Assembly (NCBI GenBank): GCA_963844395.1
Contig: CAWJNX010000002.1
Location: forward strand, 744,001 to 808,000
Direction of reading: 5' to 3'
From: VRUE01 sp963844395
Lineage (GTDB): Bacteria > Actinomycetota > Thermoleophilia > Solirubrobacterales > 70-9
Length of the DNA stretch: 64,000 nucleotides
The notes beneath the pieces were generated by a model. It was given only the letters and a program-made list of their open reading frames with translations. It did no database searches and was not told the origin of the DNA. Position 1 is the first letter of the stretch. Every line of letters begins with the position of its first letter. A program made the translations under genes and the position numbers. This document shows, piece after piece, positions 39,324 to 47,157 of this stretch.

Positions 39324-40757
39324 TCAGCTGGGCGGTGACGGTACCGACGTCGCTGGCAGCCACGGCTCATACCACTGGCAGATGCCGCGGGTCAGCTTCC
39401 CTGCTTCCTCCGGTCCCCACGAGCCGGGCTCGTACGGATGCACCGGGCCCGGTTCGTGGAGCAGGGGCTCGACGATCCGCCACGTCTCCTCGACCGAGTC
39501 CTCGCGGGTGAAGAGCTGCGTGTCGCCTTCCAGGGCATCGCCGAGCAGACGCTCGTAAGGCTCCGGCTCTTCGCCGGGCACCTTTTCGAACAGCACCTCG
39601 AGGTCGGCGGGCTCGAAGGCCTCCTCGCCCGCCTTCTTGGCGAGGAACCGCAGGCGGGCGCCGGGCTGGGGATCGATTCGGATCGTCATCTCGTTCTGAC
39701 CGGGGCGCCTGCCGCCGCCGACACCGAGCGGCGGCGGTCGCTTGAAGACGACGCTCACCTCGGTCGCCTTCACCGGCATCTCCTTGCCGGCGCGGACGAA
39801 GAACGGAATGCCGCTCCAGCGCCAGTTGTCGATCGCTAGCTCGAGCGCCACATAGGTCTCGGTTGTCGAGTCCGCCGCCACCCCGTTGACGTCGCGGTAG
39901 CCCTCGTACTGGCCGCGCACGTAGCGGTCCGGGTCGGCCGGCCGCACCGCCTTGAACAGCTCCAGCTTCTTGTCGCGCACCGAGTCGGGATGGTTGCCGG
40001 CCGGCGGCTCCATCGCGACCAGGGCGAGGACCTGGAGGATGTGATTCTGGACGACGTCGCGCAGCGCCCCCACCCGGTCGTAGAAGCGGCCGCGGTCGGC
40101 GACGCCGAAGTCCTCGGCCATCGTCATCTGCACGTAGGCGACCTGCTCGCGGTTCCAGACCGGCTCCAGCAGCGAGTTGGCGAAGCGCAGGTAGGTGATG
40201 TCCATCACCGGCTCCTTGCCGAGGAAGTGGTCGATCCGCATGATCTGGTCCTCGCGCAGCACGCCGTGTAGCTCGGCGTTGAGCTCCTTCGCCGACTCGA
40301 GGTCATGGCCGAACGGCTTCTCGATCACCACCCGCCCATCGACGGTCAGGCCTGCCTCGTCGAGACCGCGCACCACGGTGGCGAAGAGGGAGGGCGGTAC
40401 CTCGAGGTAGAAGACGGGTCGCTTCGCGTCGCCGATCACCTCGCGCACGCGTTGGAAGGTGGCCGGGTCCGAGTAGTCGCCCTGGACGTAGGAGAAGCGA
40501 GCGGCGAGCCGCGAGAAGACGTCCTCGTCAGGACTGTTAACAGTGCTCGAGATGGCTTCGCGGGCGTGCTCGCGCAGCTTCTCGACGTCCCAGTCGTCGA
40601 GCGCGACGCCGACGATCGGGCAGTCGATCATCCCTCGCGCCTCCAGTCTGTAGAGGGCGCGGAAGGTCATTTTCTTCGCCAGGTCGCCGGTCAGGCCGAA
40701 GATCGTCAGCACGTCGGCGCATGCCCCAGCGTTCGGCCCTTTCCCGTTTCCGGCCAT
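39324..40757 (-). CDS. zwf: Glucose-6-phosphate dehydrogenase
   Basis: 477 residues. It oxidises glucose 6-phosphate to the lactone, making NADPH. The Rossmann entry is IFGLTGDLAKKMTFRALYRL (a variant of GxxGDLAxRK), and the substrate motif RIDHFLGKEPVMD is intact. NPDSVRDKKLELFKAVRP and FFVRAGKEMP are typical. The two catalytic features (His and Lys of the RIDHFLGKE region) are present. It is divergent from gnd, the next-but-one enzyme of the pathway. Confidence 0.97.
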   Translation of the reverse strand: MAGNGKGPNAGACADVLTIFGLTGDLAKKMTFRALYRLEARGMIDCPIVGVALDDWDVEKLREHAREAISSTVNSPDEDVFSRLAARFSYVQGDYSDPATFQRVREVIGDAKRPVFYLEVPPSLFATVVRGLDEAGLTVDGRVVIEKPFGHDLESAKELNAELHGVLREDQIMRIDHFLGKEPVMDITYLRFANSLLEPVWNREQVAYVQMTMAEDFGVADRGRFYDRVGALRDVVQNHILQVLALVAMEPPAGNHPDSVRDKKLELFKAVRPADPDRYVRGQYEGYRDVNGVAADSTTETYVALELAIDNWRWSGIPFFVRAGKEMPVKATEVSVVFKRPPPLGVGGGRRPGQNEMTIRIDPQPGARLRFLAKKAGEEAFEPADLEVLFEKVPGEEPEPYERLLGDALEGDTQLFTREDSVEETWRIVEPLLHEPGPVHPYEPGSWGPEEAGKLTRGICQWYEPWLPATSVPSPPS

Positions 40758-40882
40758 CCACCGGCCAGGCTATCCAAGGGCGGCCCCTCAAACATCGATG
40801 GCTGACTGCGGGCTTGACCTCGCTCCAGCCCGGTCAATTCCACAGTCGGCGAAGGGGCGCATAGGATTGCGCCGGGAAGCGG

Positions 40883-41899
40883 ATGGAACTCGGACTCGTC
40901 GGACTCGGCCGCATGGGCGCCAACATGGCGCGTCAACTGATGCGCGACGACCACCGCTGCGTCGTCTACGACGTCAACCCCGACGCCGTCTCTGCGCTGG
41001 CCGGCGAGGGCGCGGAGGGCGCCTCCTCGTTGCAGGAGCTCGCCGCGAAACTGAGCGCCCCGCGCAGCGTCTGGGTGATGGTCCCCGCCGGCGAGATCAC
41101 CGAGCGGACGATCGAGGACGTCGCTGCGGTGCTCGAGCCGGGCGATGCGATCGTCAACGGCGGCAACTCCTACTACCGCGACGACATCCGGCGCGCCGAG
41201 GGCCTGCGCGAGAAGGGCGTCGACCTGGTCGACTGCGGGACCAGCGGCGGTGTCTTCGGTTTGGAGCGCGGCTACTGCCTGATGATCGGGGGACCTAACG
41301 GGGCGGTCGCCCGCCTCGAGCCGATCTTCGCCTCGCTGGCGCCGGGAGTCGAGTCGGCGGAGCGGACGCCGGGGCGCCCCGGCGATCCCTCTCCAGCCGA
41401 GAACGGCTACCTGCACTGCGGGCCGAACGGGGCCGGCCATTTCGTGAAGATGGTCCACAACGGGATCGAGTACGGCGTGATGGCCGCCTACGCCGAGGGG
41501 CTCAACATCCTCCACAACGCCGATGCCGGCAAGGTCGAGCGCGAAGCCGACGCCGAGACCGCGCCGCTCGAGCAGCCCGAGTACTACCAGTACGACATCG
41601 ACATCGCCGAGGTGGCCGAGGTCTGGCGCCGCGGCAGCGTGATCGGCTCCTGGCTGCTCGACCTGACCGCGGCGGCGTTGCAGGAATCTTCCGACCTCGC
41701 CGGTTTTTCCGGCCGCGTCTCGGACTCCGGCGAGGGTCGCTGGACTTCGATCGCGGCGATCGACGAGGGGGTGCCGGCGCCAGTGCTGACCGCGGCACTA
41801 TACGAGCGCTTCGCCTCGCGCGGTCTCGACGACTTCGCCGACAAAGTGCTGTCTGCGATGCGCAAACAGTTCGGCGGCCACGACGAGAAGGCATCGTGA
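40883..41899 (+). CDS. gnd: 6-phosphogluconate dehydrogenase, decarboxylating (short type)
   Basis: 338 residues. The NAD(P) fold starts MELGLVGLGRMGANMARQLM. The substrate motif reads VDCGTSGGVFGLERGYCLMI, and the catalytic-Lys motif GAGHFVKMVHNGIEYGVM follows. It makes ribulose 5-phosphate and CO2. The length fits the short GntZ-like class, which often prefers NAD. Its neighbours zwf, pgl and rpiA are the same pathway. Confidence 0.96.
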   Translation: MELGLVGLGRMGANMARQLMRDDHRCVVYDVNPDAVSALAGEGAEGASSLQELAAKLSAPRSVWVMVPAGEITERTIEDVAAVLEPGDAIVNGGNSYYRDDIRRAEGLREKGVDLVDCGTSGGVFGLERGYCLMIGGPNGAVARLEPIFASLAPGVESAERTPGRPGDPSPAENGYLHCGPNGAGHFVKMVHNGIEYGVMAAYAEGLNILHNADAGKVEREADAETAPLEQPEYYQYDIDIAEVAEVWRRGSVIGSWLLDLTAAALQESSDLAGFSGRVSDSGEGRWTSIAAIDEGVPAPVLTAALYERFASRGLDDFADKVLSAMRKQFGGHDEKAS

Positions 41900-41922
41900 C
41901 CCCCACCCGGGGTCGCTGAGTC

Positions 41923-42624
41923 GTGGCGATCGGGACCGAGGTCTTTTCGGACGACAACGCGGCTTCGCAGCGTGGCGCCGAGCTGATCGCCACAGCGGGC
42001 CAGGAAGCGGTCACGGCGAGAGGGGAGTTCTCGCTCGCTTTGAGTGGTGGCAAGACGCCGTGGCGGATGATCGCCCTGCTCGGTGACGTCGAGGCGATGC
42101 CCTGGGAGCAAACCCGGATCTTCCAGGTCGACGAGCGGGTGGCGCCGCCGGGCGACGAGGCCCGCAACCTGACCCATCTGATTCAGATGCTGGAGCTATC
42201 CCACCAGGCCGGCCTGCGCCCGATGCCGGTCACAAGCCGCGACCTCGACGCGGCCGCGGCCGAATACGAATCGCAGCTTCCCGAGCGGCTCGACCTCGTC
42301 CACCTCGGCATCGGTCCGGACGGCCACACCGCATCACTGGTGCCAGGCGACCCGGTGCTGGAGGTGAGCGACCGCCGCGTCGCCGTCACCGCCGGCGAGT
42401 ACGAAGGCCATCGCCGCATGACGCTCACCTACCCCGAGCTGAAAACGGCGCGCCGAATCCTCTGGCTGACGATCGGCGAGACGGCCCGCGACCCGCTAAC
42501 CAAGCTCCTCGCCGGCGACACCTCGATCCCCGCGGGCCGGATTCAGAATGAGGAGATGGTCGTCGTCGCCGATGAAGCGGCCGCAGGTAGCCAGGGGGGA
42601 GAGTTTTCCTCGCCAGCGCCTTAA
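41923..42624 (+). CDS. pgl: 6-phosphogluconolactonase
   Basis: 233 residues from GTG. Key motifs: FSLALSGGKTPWRMIALLGD, FQVDERVAPPGDEARN and HLGIGPDGHTASLVPGDPVL. It opens the lactone made by Zwf. Length and order are standard. It starts 23 bases after gnd, so the two are co-transcribed. Confidence 0.94.
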   Translation: MAIGTEVFSDDNAASQRGAELIATAGQEAVTARGEFSLALSGGKTPWRMIALLGDVEAMPWEQTRIFQVDERVAPPGDEARNLTHLIQMLELSHQAGLRPMPVTSRDLDAAAAEYESQLPERLDLVHLGIGPDGHTASLVPGDPVLEVSDRRVAVTAGEYEGHRRMTLTYPELKTARRILWLTIGETARDPLTKLLAGDTSIPAGRIQNEEMVVVADEAAAGSQGGEFSSPAP

Positions 42625-42685
42625 GAGAGACATGCCCGCCATAAGTCCGCGTCTTTCAGTATTGCCGAGAGGCTATACTCGGCTC

Positions 42686-42922
42686 ATGGCCAAGGTGATG
42701 ATCTCAATCCCCGATGCGCTCCTCGGCGCGCTCGACGCGGAGGTGAAGCGGCGGCAGACGAGCCGCAGTGCCCTTCTCCAAGACGCCGCCCGCCGTGAGT
42801 TGGGCTTGCTGCGCCGCGACCGCGGCGCCTTGCTGGCCGAGCTCGACACTCTCAGCGCTTCATGGGCTGGCCCCGTCGACGCCGCCGCGCTGATTCGCGC
42901 CGATCGCCGCCGCGACGATTGA
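42686..42922 (+). CDS. VapB-type ribbon-helix-helix antitoxin
   Basis: 78 residues. MAKVMISIPDALLGALDAEV and RRQTSRSALLQDAARREL are the strand-helix-helix of CopG/RHH proteins. The acidic/basic tail would wrap the toxin. It overlaps the PIN toxin start by four bases (TTGA). It should bind its own promoter and the toxin. Confidence 0.85.
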   Translation: MAKVMISIPDALLGALDAEVKRRQTSRSALLQDAARRELGLLRRDRGALLAELDTLSASWAGPVDAAALIRADRRRDD

Positions 42923-43347
42923 CCGCCGCCAGCTCCCACGACGCATGGGTGGTCAACGCCAGCGTCGCGGTCAAGTGGTTCCTCCCGCTCGAGCGGGAGC
43001 CACAGGGTGAGCTGGCGCGCGAGGCAATCGGCCGGCTCGCGATGCGAACGACGGCGCTTGCCATGCACGAGGTCGGAAACGTGTTGACCCGGCACTCGGG
43101 CTGGTCGGCCGAACGGATCGCCACTGCCCTCGACCTGCTCATCGAGATCTGCGGTGACCCGCTCGACCTGCGCCCGGAGGACCATCGGGTCGCTGCGGAG
43201 CTGGCGCTGGCGCACAAGCTCACCTTTTACGACGCCTCCTACGCGGCGATTGCCCGCCGCGCCGATCGCCGCCTGCTCTCGGCCGATGACAATCTCTTGG
43301 CCCCTGGGCTGGCGATCGATCTCAAGTCATCGCTCGGACAGCCTTAG
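42919..43347 (+). CDS. VapC-like PIN-domain toxin with altered first acidic residue
   Basis: About 142 residues from TTG. WVVNASVAVKWFLPLE is the start of the PIN domain, but the usual Asp (VDAS) is Asn here. The later acidic positions (MHEVGNVL, TFYDASYAAIA and the SADDN end) remain. VapC toxins are Mg-dependent RNases that cut tRNA or rRNA. The Asp-to-Asn change could weaken or abolish activity unless it is compensated. The stop shares four bases with the stop of the facing gene. Confidence 0.85.
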   Translation: MTAASSHDAWVVNASVAVKWFLPLEREPQGELAREAIGRLAMRTTALAMHEVGNVLTRHSGWSAERIATALDLLIEICGDPLDLRPEDHRVAAELALAHKLTFYDASYAAIARRADRRLLSADDNLLAPGLAIDLKSSLGQP

Positions 43348-43934
43348 GCCTCGCTGGCCAGACTCGCCCTGACCTCATTGAGCCGCTCGAGCCGGGGGTC
43401 GTCCTCGCCGACCATTCGGTTCAGCCAGGCTTCGACTGCAGCTAGATCGAAGTCGTCGTTGGCGATCAGCATCTTTTCGATGTCCAGCCAGTCCTTGCGT
43501 CGGTCGAACATCGCCTTGCAGACCGCCAAGTGTTCCGGCGCCAAGATCGGCAGCATGGCGCCTTCAAAAGGCACCCGCCGCGCCTCTTTTTGCATCGCCC
43601 GGTGAATCGGGTCATAGGCGAAGAAGAGGTCGACCGGATTGTCACTCCACCAGAGTCTGCACTGACCGTCTCGTTCCAGGGCCGACACGTCTAGATCGTC
43701 TGCTTTGACCCCCAGCTGCTCGAGTACGTCTACGACCTCCCGCCAGCGCGTCGCGGGGACGAAAAGGTTGAGGTCGATGTCGATCGTCGCGCGCGGCTCC
43801 GCGTAATACGCGAGAGCGAGGGCACCGCCCACCGCGTGGGAGATCCGCGCCGTTCTGAGCGCTTCGTGAATTGCGATTACCTTGTCCGGCAGCGGCGGGT
43901 CGGCGCCGACGTCTCTGGCCGGGGATCTGGTCAT
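43344..43934 (-). CDS. Nucleotidyltransferase-fold toxin-like protein
   Basis: 196 residues. VGGALALAYYAEPRATIDID has the GG and D-x-D signature of polymerase-beta-type nucleotidyltransferases, as in AbiEii/MenT-type toxins. CRLWWSDNPVDLFFAY gives the third acidic residue. A helical C-terminal domain follows. It overlaps the upstream gene by four bases (ATGA). Such pairs act as toxin-antitoxin or phage-abortive modules; which applies here is inference. Confidence 0.8.
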   Translation of the reverse strand: MTRSPARDVGADPPLPDKVIAIHEALRTARISHAVGGALALAYYAEPRATIDIDLNLFVPATRWREVVDVLEQLGVKADDLDVSALERDGQCRLWWSDNPVDLFFAYDPIHRAMQKEARRVPFEGAMLPILAPEHLAVCKAMFDRRKDWLDIEKMLIANDDFDLAAVEAWLNRMVGEDDPRLERLNEVRASLASEA

Positions 43935-44431
43935 GCGCGTGTTGAGTCGAGCCTCGGAAATTGAAGCGGCTTACCGAGGCGGCCACCCGAGGGCAGGGCA
44001 TCGGCCAGCAGGAGGAGATCGACCAGCGCCTTCCCACGTTCAGCCGGCGTGGCGGCCATCCATTCCGCGACCTCATGTGACGCCTCATGCCTGCGAGACG
44101 GCTGTTTGCCCTCTTGGCGTCCGTTAGCGAGCAAGTCGATGAGTATGTGCCGCAGGGTTGGATCCAGCTGCCGACCCTTGCCCAGCTCAGCGATCAGTTC
44201 GCGGCCGGCGCGGTCTATCGGCCGTCGTGCCACCGGCGCGCTGACCTTTCTCGCCGCACGTCGGAGCTTCTCGGCGTCCAGTGGTTTCGACGCTTTGGCC
44301 TGAGCCTTCGAGATCGCCTCGTCGTTCAGCTCGCTGAATGAGACAAGGCTGCGACTGCGCGGCCCCTTTGGCGTGGCGTGGGACTCGCGAATCTCGAATT
44401 TGCCTGCCTTCGTGGGAACGATGAAAGCCAT
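43931..44431 (-). CDS. Partner of the nucleotidyltransferase (probable antitoxin)
   Basis: 166 residues, basic and helical. It starts MAFIVPTKAGKFEIRESHAT, like proteins that precede nucleotidyltransferase toxins in actinobacteria. A central segment (KLRRAARKVSAPVARRPIDR) could bind DNA, and the C-terminus has a helical repeat. The promoter would lie in the AT-richer 44432-44479 gap. Its function is inferred from gene pairing only. Confidence 0.65.
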   Translation of the reverse strand: MAFIVPTKAGKFEIRESHATPKGPRSRSLVSFSELNDEAISKAQAKASKPLDAEKLRRAARKVSAPVARRPIDRAGRELIAELGKGRQLDPTLRHILIDLLANGRQEGKQPSRRHEASHEVAEWMAATPAERGKALVDLLLLADALPSGGRLGKPLQFPRLDSTRA

Positions 44432-44479
44432 AGTGGGTGCACTATACCACTACATGGCGCTCGCTCTCTCCTGGAGGAG

Positions 44480-45133
44480 CTAGGCGGCGGCGATGGAGAT
44501 GGTTTCGATCTTTGAATCGCGCGCCACGATCACCTCGCTGACCAGCTTGGAGGGGAAGAGGCCGTGGGCGGCGACGCCGGGATCGGATTCGAGGCGGGCG
44601 GCGAGGATGGCTGGGTCGTCGATCTCGCTGTTGTAGTCGGCGATGACGCCGCCGTCGGGGCTGCGGGGCGCATCGCGGATTTGCACGTCGGCCCCCAGGC
44701 GGGTGAGGGTCGAGCTGAGGCCGAAAGCGAACAGCTCGAGTGGTATCGGGGCGCTCAGGGAGTCGACCGGCTTGCTCGAATCTGCGATCACGACGAAGCG
44801 CTCGGCGGCCGCGGCGACGATCTTCTCGCGCAGGTGAGCGCCGCCGCCGCCCTTGACGAGCCAGCCGTCAGGCGTCACCTGATCGGTGCCGTCGATCGCG
44901 ATGTCAAGTTGCTGCAGCTCGCTGAACTCCTCGACCGGGATGCCCAGCTCGCGCGCCTGCTGCTCGGTTGCGACCGAAGTGGCGACGCAGCGGATGCCGC
45001 TGAGGCCGCGTCTGGCGATTGCCGGCAGCAGGAGCGCCACGGTCGAGCCGGTGCCGAGACCGACGGTCATCCCGTCCTCGACCAGCTCCGCCGCCGCCTC
45101 GGCGGCGAGGCGCTTCTCGTCATCCGCTCCCAC
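44480..45133 (-). CDS. rpiA: Ribose-5-phosphate isomerase A
   Basis: 217 residues from GTG at 45133. GLGTGSTVALLLPAIARRGL, the DIAIDGTDQV segment with the catalytic Asp, and LVKGGGGAHLREKIVAAAAE are complete. It interconverts ribulose and ribose 5-phosphate. It is cut off from gnd-pgl by two toxin-antitoxin-type pairs, which suggests they inserted into the pathway cluster. Confidence 0.95.
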   Translation of the reverse strand: MGADDEKRLAAEAAAELVEDGMTVGLGTGSTVALLLPAIARRGLSGIRCVATSVATEQQARELGIPVEEFSELQQLDIAIDGTDQVTPDGWLVKGGGGAHLREKIVAAAAERFVVIADSSKPVDSLSAPIPLELFAFGLSSTLTRLGADVQIRDAPRSPDGGVIADYNSEIDDPAILAARLESDPGVAAHGLFPSKLVSEVIVARDSKIETISIAAA

Positions 45134-45187
45134 GGCGCCGCACTCTAGAACCCCTCGCCGACGGCCGGTCGGCCTATGCTCGCGGCG

Positions 45188-45775
45188 ATGGACGCGCGCA
45201 TCTGGCTGACCGGAAAGGGTGGCGAGCCGCACTCGTTCCCCGTGGCCGAGGGTCGGACGGTCGTGGGGCGCGATCCCGAGGCCGGCGTCCCGATCGAGGA
45301 CGACGCGGTCTCCTGGCATCACCTCGAGATCGAGAGCCGCGCCGGCGTCCTGATGGCGACCGACCTCGATAGCCGCAACGGCACCGCGCTCAACGGGGAG
45401 CCGCTCGACCGGCCGCGGCGCCTGCGCGACGGCGACACGCTGGTCGTTGGCACTCAGCGGCTCGAAGTCTCGATTCCGCAGCCGGGGCACGGCGGCGAGA
45501 CGGTCGCCACGAGCGAACCGGCGGTTCCGCTCAACGAGGAGGAGCGGGCGACCGCGGCAGCCCTGGTCGCCCCCTACCGCAGCGAGGGGGCCTTCGCCGG
45601 ACGCCCGGCCACCCGCGCCGAGCTCGCCGAGGCGCTCCACGTCAGCGAGCGAACCGCGCAGCGCCGCCTCGATGCCCTCGCCGCCAAGCTCGACGTCCCA
45701 GGCGACGCCGGCCGCGAGCGCCCCCGTCTGATCGCCGCCCGCGTGATTGAGCTCGGCCTCGACCGCTCCCGCTAG
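45188..45775 (+). CDS. FHA domain fused to a helix-turn-helix
   Basis: About 195 residues. The N-terminal FHA domain: RTVVGRDPEAGVPIEDDAVS, SWHHLEIESR and DLDSRNGTALNGE carry the conserved G-R, S-x-x-H and N-G positions that bind phospho-Thr. The C-terminal part, ATRAELAEALHVSERTAQRR, is a clear HTH. This links Ser/Thr phosphorylation to transcription. A Ser/Thr kinase lies 1.4 kb downstream. ATG 45176 is an alternative start. Confidence 0.82.
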   Translation: MDARIWLTGKGGEPHSFPVAEGRTVVGRDPEAGVPIEDDAVSWHHLEIESRAGVLMATDLDSRNGTALNGEPLDRPRRLRDGDTLVVGTQRLEVSIPQPGHGGETVATSEPAVPLNEEERATAAALVAPYRSEGAFAGRPATRAELAEALHVSERTAQRRLDALAAKLDVPGDAGRERPRLIAARVIELGLDRSR

Positions 45776-45793
45776 CCCCCGGCTCGGCGAGGT

Positions 45794-45823
45794 GTGCATT
45801 TCCCGTATGCGGGGCGAATGCAC
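45794..45823. repeat. Nested palindrome GTGCATT-CCCG-TATG-CGGG-AATGCAC
   Basis: The outer arms 45794-45800 and 45817-45823 are perfectly complementary. The inner stem is CCCG-TATG-CGGG (45802-45813). It lies 18 bases after the FHA gene's stop. A second hairpin follows at 45847-45872 (GGACCGGGCC with GGCCTGGTCC, 9 of 10 pairs). Confidence 0.6.
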
Positions 45824-45950
45824 TCCAGGTCCCGATGGGGTGGATCGGACCGGGCCAAACGTGGCCTGGTCCGGGGCGTCGCTGTCATTGGCGCGCACGG
45901 CTGTAGGTCGCAGCATCGGTGGTGCAAATTCACCGATTGAAAGGAAAGCC

Positions 45951-46994
45951 ATGCGCCACCGATCAATACTCATCTCAGTCGTTTCCCTGTTGGGCCTCGC
46001 CGTTCCGGCGGCCGCTACCGCGGCGCCGACGACCGGCGCCGTCGTCTACTCGAAATCGTCAACGGTCGAAGGCGTCGCCAAAGGCGGCCTGTTCGCCGTC
46101 CGCGGTGGGCGGCTCAATCAGCTGACCGAAGATCCCACTGACACCGAACCGGCCTTCTCCCCGGACGGCCGGACCATTGCCTTCGTCCGCGGTGGAGACC
46201 TCTACTCGGTCCGCCCCGACGGCTCCGGCCAGCGGCGGCTGACCAGCGGGTCCGAGCTCGACTCGGCGCCGATCGTCTCGCCGGACGGCCGCCGTGTCGT
46301 CTTCGAGCGCCGGGCCTCGACGAGCGGGTCCGCCGACCTATTTGCGGTCCGGACGCTGGGCGGTGGCCTGCGGAGCCTGACCAGCGGGGCCGACGACGAC
46401 CACCAGGCCGACTTCTCACCGGACGGCCGCGCGATCGTCTTCGTTCGCGACAGCGACGGCGGTCCCAACCGGCACGATGACCTCTACTCGATCCGTCCGT
46501 CCGGTTCCGGCCTTGCCCGGCTGACTCGCACGGGCGTCGACGAGTTCAAGCCACGCTACTTCGCTGGCGGCATCGTCTTCAGCCGTGGCGAGAGCACCGA
46601 GGGGCCGGCGGCGTACGCCGACGTCTACACGATGCGCCGCGACGGCAAGCGGATCAAGCCGCTGGTCGCCGGTGTCGGCTCCGCCTATGTCGAAGACGTC
46701 GCGCCGAACGGCCACGCCCTGCTGTTCCGCCGCGATCAAGGCCTCTGGTCCAAGCGGATCGGTCCCGGCCGGGCGCGGAAGCTCTGCCAGCTGCCCGATG
46801 GCTCGGAGACCAACGGCGTCTTCTCCTCTGACGGGCGCAAGGTTGCCGCTTTCGTCGCGGTCGAAGAGCAGCAGTCGCTCGTCGCCATCGACGTTGCCAC
46901 CCGTCGCCAGACGCAGCTCGCGTCAGGCTTCGAGGCGACCGAAAAAAACGGCACCGCCATCGGTCCGGTGATCGCATGGCAGCCGGTCCGGTAG
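45951..46994 (+). CDS. Secreted TolB-like beta-propeller
   Basis: 347 residues with signal peptide (ILISVVSLLGLAVPAAATAA). Five or six PD40-type blades of the form F-SPDGRxIAFVR-x-GDLYSVRPDGSG, as in TolB. It is probably periplasmic or cell-wall located. AAAGGAAAG lies before the ATG. No peptidase domain follows. It may bind a ligand or protein. Confidence 0.8.
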   Translation: MRHRSILISVVSLLGLAVPAAATAAPTTGAVVYSKSSTVEGVAKGGLFAVRGGRLNQLTEDPTDTEPAFSPDGRTIAFVRGGDLYSVRPDGSGQRRLTSGSELDSAPIVSPDGRRVVFERRASTSGSADLFAVRTLGGGLRSLTSGADDDHQADFSPDGRAIVFVRDSDGGPNRHDDLYSIRPSGSGLARLTRTGVDEFKPRYFAGGIVFSRGESTEGPAAYADVYTMRRDGKRIKPLVAGVGSAYVEDVAPNGHALLFRRDQGLWSKRIGPGRARKLCQLPDGSETNGVFSSDGRKVAAFVAVEEQQSLVAIDVATRRQTQLASGFEATEKNGTAIGPVIAWQPVR

Positions 46995-47070
46995 GACGGC
47001 GCCGGTAGGTCCCCGCGCCTCGGGGGGTCGTCGGGCAAGCGCCCGGCGGCCTCCGGGGGCCGGGGCACCT

Positions 47071-47122
47071 GGACGTGCCGTCTATTCGGTGCCCGTATGG
47101 GCACTCATTCGACGGCACGTCC
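47071..47122. repeat. Nested palindrome up to the kinase gene
   Basis: The outer perfect arms are GGACGTGCCGTC and GACGGCACGTCC (47071-47082 with 47111-47122). The inner perfect stem is GTGCCC-GTAT-GGGCAC (47089-47104), with a symmetric 6x6 internal loop between. It starts 76 bases after the propeller's stop and ends 35 bases before the kinase start. It may be a terminator or regulator. Confidence 0.7.
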
Positions 47123-47157
47123 TCTCGTGCGCCTGAAGGCGGCGATATAACCGCCAT

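Noticed and set aside
45747..45950. N-terminal extension of the TolB-like protein
   Set aside because: The signal peptide and ribosome site place the start at 45951. The upstream part lies in hairpins.
44480..45973. rpiA frame extended to 497 codons
   Set aside because: The first 280 codons overlap and oppose the FHA gene. The real N-terminus is at 45133.
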